A stretch of 64,000 nt of DNA from Larimichthys crocea. Its lineage: Eukaryota > Chordata > Actinopteri > Sciaenidae. Position numbers and translations under genes: made by a program. The notes beneath the pieces are model-generated. The model was not told the DNA's origin, did no database searches, and was given only the letters and a program-made list of their open reading frames with translations. The stretch is from contig NC_040016.1 in NCBI RefSeq assembly GCF_000972845.2, forward strand, positions 1,074,701-1,138,700, given 5' to 3'. Positions 37,941 through 49,300 of the stretch are shown piece after piece (position 1 is the stretch's first letter; each line of letters starts with the position of its first letter).

Positions 37941-40900
37941 AGCTCTCTCTCCACGTTGTGTCTGAGAGAGCAGACGCGCTTCAAATCGGCCCGCCAGTCT
38001 CGGAGCTGCAGGAGTCTCGGTCGTCATCGGTACAACAATAGACCGCACACAAACTCAGCCGGAACAATGGCATGTGACAAAGTCGCGTGTTGACGCATAT
38101 TTCATCTGTCTATTTCTGTCAGGCTGTGAGGCTTTCACGCAGCCAAACAAAAGAGCTGAGCGAGGGGGAAAATTAAAAAAAAAAAAATAAACAAACAAAA
38201 ATAAACAGCGCGCATAATCGTCGTTCAAAGTCAAAGCCTATATTTAGCGTCTATGAGGCTTTTGCACAGCGGACGCTGCCAGTGGTGCCCAACATTTTCA
38301 CCGTCAAGTGGATCGCGGTTGTGCCAGTGTCCTTGCCCTTCACTCCAGCAAACAGACCAGCCTGCTGTGACTGTAGAGCCGCATTGCCGCATTGCGCAAC
38401 AACGCAGAGACGGGGGCGAACACAGAGTAACCCAGGACATGCCTCGCTGAGGAGACCCGCGTGTTTCCCAGCTGCAATTGCATCAAGAGATATATTTGCA
38501 CACAGAAGTTAACGCCCCTGGTGCTGTGCAGATATTTGCAACCAATCTCCCCAGAGCTGACTCAAAGAACATTTAATTGTCCTCTAACATCTTACCGTAT
38601 GTTTTTAATTGGATTCGCCATCATTGCAATTTTCAGAGCTCTAACAGAATAATTAGATCAAATAGATTTGTTTCCAACATGCAAACACAGCGGGCTCCAT
38701 AATAAATGATGTGCTCCCAAACAAGTCCAACACGAAGCCTAAAGCGTTTATGAATGGGGAGTGTAAAGACTGTGTCAGAGCCGTTTAAGAGTTCAGATTC
38801 ATTCATGAATTAATCTGCATATATGCTGAGGAAATGTAGCCGTAACACAATACTGGGCAGTACATCTCATACAGTGACAGGGCGGCACACACACACAGCC
38901 ACAGGTTCTCTCAAAAGTTTTGTATAAGTTTGTATGATAAAACTTTTCTGGGTAAATAGTTAAGTGCATGACCTTAAACATAAAGTATATTAGAAATAAT
39001 GTATCACACACACACACACACACACACACATGCTTGCATTTGTTATTGATAAATACAACACTCCAGGCACACAATGAAGCGGTTATGTACAAGTCTCATT
39101 TTGTTCATGGTTTATGCTCTTTATTGAATAAATAACACCAGACACCCAGAGAACACCTGTGCAGCACTGTGCGCTCAAAAAAAAAAACAAAAAAAAAACA
39201 CAAATAAGTGCTCTCACCATCGAGGGACAGCCAGTCATGCTGAGAAGATGGCAGGGCAGGAAGGTCACGCGCTTTGTATTCAAACACCACAGAGGAAGAG
39301 ATGACTTCACCGCCCATAGCTACTTGCAGCATCACCAGTCCTGTGTCATGGGCTGGAAACAGATATCCGGTAAGGAGTTAGTTTAGACTGACTGTGTGCA
39401 GAGATAGAGCTACTGTCAGAGCATACATTCAGGCAAGTACGTTAATCATTATACACCATGAATGTCTATTACTTTTGCCAATGTGTGCATGCAAGAGACT
39501 ATTTGCATTGCAGTTTTCCCCTGATCACACTTAATGTAGCAGAATGTGACTCATGTATCACTTACTATACCACTCCAAAACACATTAATAAGCAGAACTG
39601 TGTTCATTTTATGCCTAGTAGACAGCGTCCTTCCTCACAATGTTCTTTTTATATTGTTCTTATCTTCTGGTATAAAAAGGACTGCATCTCTCGATAAGGA
39701 TGCGCAGCCAACAACGTTAGACTCTTCCTTTGTGTGCTGAAGAAAAACCTTTTTGCTAGAAACTGCTGATTATAGGGATTAGTGGGGTGACAGTTGGGAT
39801 ACGGTTTAAATCTAAAAAAAAAAATAAAGGAAAGTGTTTTTTCCATGTATGAGGTAGTGATAAGGAGTGGGTCTTGTGTGAGAGTGTCAGCATACACTGG
39901 TGTGTTACCTGGGCAGTAGCAGCGCAACACCCCGGGCTGGATGAGGGCAGCAGGGACACTGATGTGGTCAAAGAGACAGCTGTACTCACTGCTCGACTCC
40001 AACCATGGACCTGTGATCAGCACCTTCACTCCACCCTGCGGCACACAAACAGAGGCCTCAGTCTAATATCACACCGCAGGAAACAGCTTCTGAGTATTTG
40101 TTTAAACATATTTACCAAAGAGAAAAAAAGAGTCTGTCTGAAAATAAGGACACACCACCGCATGTATACTACAATGTCCTGCTATAACTAAAGTGTGTCA
40201 AAGTGTTAATGCGTTTACTGACTGATAAATGTGTTTCTATTAAATATCCATCTGTCCCTAAAAGCCTCAGAGACACAGGAGCTAATTTTTGGTTTTCCTC
40301 TGTGTGAATCTAAGCTGATACCTATTATAAATTGCCTCATTTACAAAGTGGTTATTATTTTGTTAATGACAAATCTATAAGTCTAAAAGGCCTGGTAGCA
40401 GCCCCTAGAGGCTGTGCTGCTCCTTACATCCAACAGTAGTTGGAAGGACACCGCCATGTTTTTCTGTAGCGTAGCTAAAAATAATACATGCACAACATAT
40501 TGTCCTTCAAAAGTATACCACAATGAAAGATTCTGGCATTCGTAGAGCTTCAATTTAGTTCATTCTAAATATAATACCATCACCCTTTGAGTCTTTGGAA
40601 GACAATGTGTTTTTTTTTTTGTTTGTTTGTTTTCCAAAAACTCAAAAGTGTGGAGTAATCAGTATGCTGTAATACTGATGATCCCAGAAGAAAGTTGGAG
40701 AACAACATTATCCGCACACAAGCACATGTTGGAGATTTGGTTAGTTAATAAAGTTCTTTTCGACACTTCTTTCCGCTAATTGTATTAACCACCACTGGCA
40801 TGTCACTATCTTTTTGAAATGATTGTTGTAAAGATGCTATGTTTTCACAAATTTCATCATAATTCAATGACAGAACTGGTGTCTGAGAAGTGGTACATGG

Positions 40901-43900
40901 GTAAATTAATGAAGCCACCCAGGGGAATCAGTGTAATATTGAAATTTCATCAAAATCCAATCAGCTGAGTGTGAGATATTCTGACTCCTTAATGACCACA
41001 CAGCCAGGCTGGCAGTCTTAGTACAAATTGTGCTGAGTGTGATTTCAGCGCTGAACATCAGTACAAGCCGTATACCGTCAATCATGTGGTGCAAGGACTG
41101 ATTTTCCTGTAGGGAACAATGATGAATAAATAATGAATCATAATCATGTTGGGTTTACTAACCTCAGGATAAGACCACTCTGGGGAGTAGTCTGTCACAC
41201 CAAACAGCCTCCCAGTCTCCTGGAGTAGTCCCAGAGCTCCCTGCTCTACCTCCGAGCCCTGCAGGTGGCCTGGTCCTGTGCCTTGCTCCTCTCCTGCTGC
41301 CCCTTCCTGGGGCATGAGAACCCCAGTGACAGCTGCACCAACCCCACCTCCAGACCCCTCAACTGAGATGAAATCATTGATGAGGTCGGAGAACTGGCTC
41401 CCAAATGAAGCTTCAAACCCTTCCAGACTAATAGCTGCTCCTGCTCCAGCTGTTGTAGCTGACACTCCCCCACCTTGCTGAGAGCTGTAGAGTGCCCCCT
41501 CAATGCTTGCACCAGCAGCTATAGACTGGGGACTGGCCACCACTGAACTGCTGGCCCCTGACAAGCTTACACCATTACAGAGAATCTCATTTTCCCCTCC
41601 TCCCCCTCCCCCTCCTCCTCCACCTCCACCTCACTCCTCCTCGCCTCCCTGCCTTCTCCATTGTCATCCGTGGGTTGCAAATAGTGCTCAGTGTCAACAC
41701 TTGTGTAGGCCTCGTGAGGGTCCCCAGACTTGAGAAGTAACTCCCCTCCATTTTCTGAAGCCTTGTCTAAGCCCCCAACCTCTCGATGTCTCCTGCTGCC
41801 TGACTGGTCAATGGTCGTATCCTGTGGTGTTAGAGGAAAAGAGCCGACTGCTGTTCCCTGTCCGTTCCTTCCACACAGGCCCTGCTGGTCTGGGCTGGCT
41901 TGGTGGATGTGTGTATGTGGGTCTCCATTGGTAACCGGAGAGTCTGTTGGCACCGTGGGCAGACCTATGTAAGCCTGGGCCTCACCTGATTCCTGGGTTG
42001 CCTCAGTACCGTTGGTCTGCAGTTGGGAGGGCTGGCTTGTCTGGGGTGAGGCCTGGAGGAAGAGGCTAGGAGAGGGGTGGTGTGCAGGCTGGGTCAGACT
42101 TGGGACACAGGCCGATGACATTACAGCACTGAAGTCCATCTGCTCCAGGGTGGTGCTGGGGCTGAGACCTGTCCCTTCTCCCACGTAACTACTCTGAGTG
42201 GCCAGTGGCTGCTCCAAAGGTGTAGTTTCCGTCTTGATGTTGTTGACAAGAGACGGGTTGTAGACAAAGCCGTTAGAGGAACAGTGGAGTCCCCCATCAT
42301 CACCGTTACATCCCTCGGTCTTCCCTCCACCTCCTCCATACGTCTGGCCCTGCTTGGGATTGTTGAGGAAGCAATCAGGGTCAAAAGTCATGGTGGTTTC
42401 AGGGAGGCTGACTCCTCCACTAGAGTCTAGAGAGCTGGATAGAACCAACTCTCCTCCCTCCCCTAAGCCCACACCACCAGGAAATGATGCAAACCTCTGG
42501 TTTTCAGGGGCAACAGCCAACAGGATGCCAGCAGTGGTACTCTCATGGGTGGAGGCCAGCAGGTGGGTATGACCAGCCGAGTAAACCGAATCCCCAGTCA
42601 GTGTGGTGACCTCAGACATGAACACAGCTGTGCTCTGTGACAAGCCAGCCCCAATGGCGAGAGCAGGGCTGTCAGCCATGTCGCTGGTGATTGACAATGG
42701 GGAGCTCTGGGTGGTGTCTGGGACCTCCACCTGGTTGGTGGAGGTAGATGAGGACACTTCCATGCTGCTCTGTGGGAGAAGGGAAGGTTTGGTTATCCTG
42801 CCATTCCTCCTCTCTCCTCCGCTCGCTCTGCTCCTACCCCCTCCAGGACTGGGCTCTGTTTGGCCTTCTGACACATCGCTGTTCTGGACCTCTGTGCCAT
42901 CTGCTTCCTCAGCTCTCTGACCTGCCGCTACGCCGGTACCCACTGCAGCTCCACCTCCTGCTGCTGCCCCTGACTCCTGCTTGGATGAGATGATGCGCTG
43001 CTTGACACTGGAACATTTCTGATGCAGGCTGCTTCCAGCACCTGAAGGGACATTCAAACAAAGGAAACAGCTTTTAAGACAACACATACTGTCCTTATTT
43101 GCTGTTCTTTCATTTGCTCAGGTCAATCTTCATAGCAATGTAGCATTATCTTACATCCCATACTTGAAAGTGTGTAATAGTGCCCTCCAGTGTTCAGAAT
43201 GAACCCCCAAAAACTGTGCTCATGAATATTCTGATAACACTGCTTGAGGTGCTTGGGTGCTCAAAAACTTTAAATACGTATATGCAAAATGTTTGCAACG
43301 TGCTTCTTTTGCAAGACATTTCAATTCTAACATCTGGGGGTATTTCCGGTTTCTAAATTAGAAATTAATTACATTTTTGGGACCGATTCGTTTTCAAAGT
43401 GAAATTAAAAACAACAAACAGTTTAAGTGTCCAAGACCTAATGCCCATAAACCCCTCCAATTACCACAGAAGGATCAAGTCAGTGATCAAGAGAAAAACA
43501 CTAGAAAAAGAAAAAGCATAAAGCTGTTTTGTGTGAGCAAATTAGGGCAGGCAGAAGAGTGAGAGGGAATATGAGTCGGTGGGGAGAGTGAGGTGCTACT
43601 CAAGTCAACAAGCCGCTTAGTTTTGGGCAGCTGTCCTTATTTGCCCTTCCAAACCAGATCAAAAGATGGATGGGATGAGGTAAGTGTGTGTGTGTATGTG
43701 TATTAGTGTGTGTACTGGAGTTATCTACTCCCTGATGCTCGTTTATGAATAATACATGCTGGATATTTTGGGCACCTCTGTCTTTTTTCTCTCTATCCCT
43801 CCCTTTCAGGGGTGAAATGTGTATCTACCTCTAGGTGGCAGCATAGTGCTGACTGTTGGGACCACAAAAAACAAGAAATCTAAATCTGTATAAAGCTTGG

Positions 43901-45848
43901 CTTAATGCTATATATGTACTGAATGTCTCTTCATAAGGTGGCTTTTTAATGTTGCCTTTAAATATAGCACTACTTTGTAAATTGTTGTTATCATGTTGAC
44001 AGGAAGGACATGACGTTCTAAATCTTTATTCATCAACATTTAAATATAGACAAGGCCACTGTTAATACCTGAACATACCTTCATACCTTTGTCTAGATGT
44101 CGCTTTTTGCCTATTTATCATTACCTTCAGCAACATATTGGTATGATGCTTGCGCAAAATTATTAACACCAAGATTAGATATTTTTATCCTTGATGCAAG
44201 AGAGAAATTTTCATATAATCTCCAGTGAACTGCTGAAATCACCTGTTGTCTCATCTGATAAGCCATGGCACAGCTCCAGACTGTGGCGCCTTCTGCTGCC
44301 AAGTTGTTTACAAAACCTACAAGCAAGCCAGTGAACCAAATTATCTGTGTTTTAGATTAACACACTGGTTGGGTTCCTACAGACTAATTTTGTGGCTTGG
44401 CTAGGGTACGTCACCATCTTTTCATCATCACCGCTCCATGACAAGTTGGATTGTTATTGACCCAATGTGACTCATATCTCCAAGTTTAGGAAAAGTGTGA
44501 GGGCTGAAACATGAGAGCTTGAGTGTAGGATGGAGGTGAGTGCTGAAATGACAGCAAAGCTAACTCACACATGGGTTTGAGTTGTCCAATGAGCTCCTCC
44601 TTGCTCCACTTGGCCCACTCCTTCCTGTCTGTGTTGATGGAGCAGAGGACAGGACCACATGGCTTCCCGCTATCGTCCACTGCCGGTACATTCAGGTAGT
44701 GCACCAACACAATGTCTGGGTTCTACAGCGCAGACAGACGCACACAAATACACAAGAGACATGCACACGCATGGCGTTAGTTTAACATGGCCTTTATTCA
44801 TTAATTCATTGTCATGTTCTTACCGGCATATGGGAAGGAGAGAATAAAATGAGTCTATTTACAGAGGGAGTGGAAGGAGGGGAAATGGAGAAGGAAAGCA
44901 GGAGAGAACGTGGAGGTCAGGGAGGAGGTCGAACATAGCGTGTCTGATAAGATTCTCTCACCTACCCATAAAAGATTTAACAGCTCGAGCCCACTCATCA
45001 CTCTCTCTGACCCTGCAGAGGCCGTGGAAGTGTCTATATGTGCGTTTGTGTGTGTGTATGTGATATATACTGTACAGAGAGCGAATAAGTGAAACAGAGG
45101 GAGAGAGACGGTGGTTCAGAGTAGTTCCCACTATACTGTAGGCCACCAGCAGACCTATGGAAGTTCTACCCCATCAATGATTCAACAGGTGCGTCCACAT
45201 GCATCTGTGTGTGTGTGTGTGTGTGTGTGAGAAGCGAGAGACAGAGAGAGAGGGAGGAAAAGAGAGACAGAGAGAGAGAGAAGCTTCTCTTGATGAAAGA
45301 TTCAGTAGACAGACTCAGGTGAGGGGGAGGACCTGCTGAGGTGGAACACTTTTCTCTCCAAAAGAGGATGGCACAGTGGGCTGCTACAGCACCACACGGT
45401 GCAATGCAACAGCACTCACAGACTGATTTATGATCATATTCACTGACGTGTTTTCATATCTGCGCAAAGAGTAGAAAATGGCACTTTACAGATAAAGCAA
45501 GTAGAATTTCCGTTCATAATTTCAGACTGCAGGAATCTAAGTGTAGGCGTGCTGAAAAAAGAAAATATGTTGGGTTAGGGCATATTCAATTTACGGCCGG
45601 TGGCTGGAATGTCCTTGTAAATTTCATGTGACAAATTATGCAGGAAGTTCTGGTGAGGAATACATAAATATGTATGCATTTCCATATTTTAAATGAACAC
45701 TGCTGGTTATTCAATATTTTCTTTGAAATGAACAGAGAGAGATGAAGAGAGGGCATGTTTAAGATTCATCATTTAACCGACCATCTGAAGTGGTGATGTC
45801 CTGGTGACCATATCTCGCATAGCCAATAGAGGCAGGGGGGCATATGTA

Positions 45849-45879
<31 letters not shown>

Positions 45880-46276
45880 TGCTCTGCTGGTCTCTGTTGT
45901 CTCTCACATGAGCAATAGAGTGAGTCCAACATCTCTATGCTTCTATACACAGGGGACATCTGTGCATGTGTGTGTTGGTGTGTGAGCATGTTGTGTGTGT
46001 TGTTTGTAGCCCCAGGGTGTTTTCTTGGAGAGCACCACATAGAGAGTACCACATTTTAGTCCTTGATGCTCACTGTAAGTATTCAGTGTCAGGGTTCAAT
46101 AACACACTGTGCTTGGAGAGTCAACTTCTGGAAAAGACATGTTTTTATTACTCTGCCCTGTATGCTATGTTATGTTATGTTATGTTATGTTATGTTATGT
46201 TATGTATACGAAATCTGTAGGCCAGACATACTTTAGGTATATTTTAGTGGTCTAGCTGCGTGTGTGTTGTTTGTAT

Positions 46277-46329
<53 letters not shown>

Positions 46330-49300
46330 GACACTCGTCTCAGCCAAAATACATCCAGTTTTATTATGACCACAGCTTTGTTATAGTATTTTCACTGTAG
46401 TCTGCCTCATTAATTTAGTAGAGGAGGATGTTTATTGCTGGTTTATGGTTTAGCTGGTGTTATGTTTTGAAAATATAATGGACAGTTTAACAGATGAAAC
46501 TCAAAACTGATACTACACTATATATTTTCTGGTTGTCCAGTTTTGTGTAGTATATTGAATGAAGCCCCACCATAACTGAAATGAATGTTACTAGACAGTC
46601 ATAATGCGAGGCTGAAAGACCTGGAATGACAATATAGCTATGCTGCTATAAAAGACACCTGATAGCAAATTATGATCACACCATAAATGCTGTCGAAGTT
46701 GTGCTTTGTATGTGTATAAATGTGTGAGAAAAGGCAAGGTGGGGAAGGGGGGTGGGCTTACCTGCAGCAGCCAATAGCATCTACGATGGAAGGTGGGGAT
46801 GATTGAGGAGTGGACGTAGCAGCCATACAGACACTAGAGAGAGGAAAGGAGAGGAGATTGCAGGGGTAAACGGGAAAAGAAAAAGGGAGGAAGCAAGACG
46901 AAAAGTGAAAAGGGAGAGAGAGGAGGAGAGGACAGTAAATGAGAGAACAGGAGAGGAGAACTTAGGTTATACCCACTTAGGTTGTATTGATTGCGGTGCT
47001 AAAACTAAATTGCAAACATGCCGTATGCATTTTTTTCCTAATGTCTTTTCTAAAATACCATAAATCAGATGTTGACAATTACAGCACAAGAGATTGTGAA
47101 ATTTACTGCCTCAGCAAGACTAGAGACAACCCACTTGGAATTCACAAAAAGTCACAATGTTGTCAGCTCACAGACACTGCAAGAGAGAGATCGGTAACAG
47201 TGAAGAGGACAAAGAAGAAGAGGAGAAAGCGAGAGGGAAGAGTGAGAGTGGAGTGTCAAAGTGGACAAGATGAAGAGGAAGTTCAGTATAGACACCATCC
47301 AGCAGAGGATACATACATGCATAGTTTATACGGTGTGTGTGAGCATTGATTTACAGATTTAGTAACTTCAGAGGGTCTATAACATTTTGTGTGCTGTGAG
47401 GTTTTGGGTTTTGCGGTATTGGAGACTTTTCGTACTGCATGATGAAATATAGTATCCGAGTTTCAAATGCCAAAAACACCAAAACTTTTATGTGTTTCTG
47501 ACAGCTTAAGTTGACGAATACTAAAATGTTTCGCTACAAAAACCTCTGTTTTTTTTTTCATTTCTAACACAGTTCATTTCACAAAGTATGCTAAACTTCT
47601 CAAATGCATCAGTGTGTAATGTAAGGCAACCTAGGCCAAAACTAAAATGAACAAAATTATAATTTAGAGCTGCCGTACAGAATTTTTATAAATGTAACTT
47701 TTTGTCATGTTTGCCGAAACTTTCATTATGTCGTGACAGTAGTACATGAGACTAATCTGTGAAAAAAATCCGGTTCCTCTGGCTCCTCCTAGTGGTCCGA
47801 ATGGCATTTGCAAGAAACCACTGAACCACCTGAACGAAAATGACCAATCAGAGCCTCTCATCAAATACTGACGTATAGGGTTGGTGGCTTTGTTCTAGTT
47901 AGTTCTTTTCACTCAGGTGGATGGATTCTTGCAAACACCTTTAAGAGAACTAGTAGTAGCACTAGTAACAGGTTAGCTGTCTCATGTACGACATGTACGA
48001 CTGCTAGAACTGGCGAATTGTCTAGTGGGATAGACTCCAGCCTCTTGCAACCCTGATAATTGGTTACAGGAAATGTTTGGATAGATGTACTACTGTTAGA
48101 ATATGGCGAAAGTTTGAGCAAATATTACCAATATGAAGTTATTCACTGCAATTCACTTTAAATCAGTAAATATCTGATTGAAGAACTCCACATTACAAAT
48201 TTAACGTGAGTGTGTGTATGTGTGTCTGACAGATAAAGAATGAAATGACGACAGAAAGGCCTTCTATCAAGGTCACCGCTGCCACCTTTTCACATGCATT
48301 TCAGTAAAATCAAGGATCACACACAACCACCCACAAATGTGTGCACGCACACGCTGAAATAAATTGCTTGTGTCTAAAATTGCACAAATACACACACAAA
48401 TACTCTAGCAATCAAGCTGTATATAATCAACACTTAAAACCCGTCCTGTTTTCTTTCTCATACACACTTGCGCACACTTATATTTTCTCGCCATTTTCCC
48501 TCTTCTCAGAAGTAGCCCGCCCTCTATCTAAAGTGTGCTTTGCCAAAGGCAGAGTGCATTTCCATATATTTCCATTCGATATGAGGAGGCTCTCCATCCA
48601 GGGTTATGTTTTTCTCTCCTGCTTCCTGCCTCACCCCATCCTCCTTTTCTCCCTCTGCTCATCTCGCTGCTCTGCTCATTCCCTCATTCCCGTCCTCTGC
48701 TCTACACACTGCTCGCTTGCTTGCTTGGGGGGTCCTGGGAAGACGTGACACAAACAATTACTGAGCAACTACCAGGGAGAGAAACAGTTGCTTTTGTATA
48801 CGTGTGTGTGTGTGAGTATGTATTCATGCACGATTGCAGAAAAATGCACGTGAGATGAATGTCAATGTGAGTGTGGGGTTGTAAATAATAGAGGTGCAGA
48901 CGGGAATACTTGATCTCAATTATTCCCTCTACCTCTGTGTCTTTCGCCTGTCTCCTGTTCACCTTTAATGCAAAACCATTGAGCTCTCTGCAAACATCCA
49001 TGTGCCTCTTCACTGTTTCTCCTTCGCTTTCCCTTCTACCTCATTCTTTCTGCCTCTGACACATGCATGCTCACTCCTCTCACCTCTTGGTATATTCCTG
49101 CTGAATAATCAATTTTTGAGCTGGCTGATGTGACTCGAGCACACACACACGCACGCGTGCGCGCACACACACACACACACACTCACTCACTCACTCACTC
49201 ACTCACGCACAGACGCTGCCTTGAGACTGGATCGATACCCCTCTCTGTTCTGCTGAAGAAGGCATTGACATCATTCCTGGCCTCAGGCCAAACACACTCT

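Larger units (their letters stand above)
35529..39217 (-). other. camta1 intron (3.7 kb)
   Basis: Separates the TIG exons from the linker and ankyrin exons. Segment 36200-36700 is very AT-rich. A GA repeat and a CpG-rich stretch at 37740-38500 are listed separately. No coding exon was recognised. Confidence 0.65.
44723..46761 (-). other. camta1 intron with microsatellites
   Basis: No coding exon was seen. It contains (GT)n at about 45206-45228, GA-rich sequence to about 45285, (TG)n at 45852-45879, an ATGTT pentanucleotide array and a long (TG)n, listed separately. Confidence 0.65.

Noticed and set aside
41567..41600. A tiny intron explaining the camta1 frame change
   Set aside because: Possible GT/AG pairs there enclose only about 15-34 bases, too short for a vertebrate intron; a one-base slip fits the codon arithmetic better.
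42603..42920. Plus-strand ORFs across 41.5-43.0 kb
   Set aside because: They are antisense shadows of the large camta1 exon, which has recognisable family motifs on the minus strand.
44111..44326. 71-aa minus-strand ORF in the camta1 intron as the missing post-CG-1 exon
   Set aside because: Its residues do not contain the expected HGIKW, QQILD or NCLC landmarks and the ends lack suitable phase-1 splice sites.
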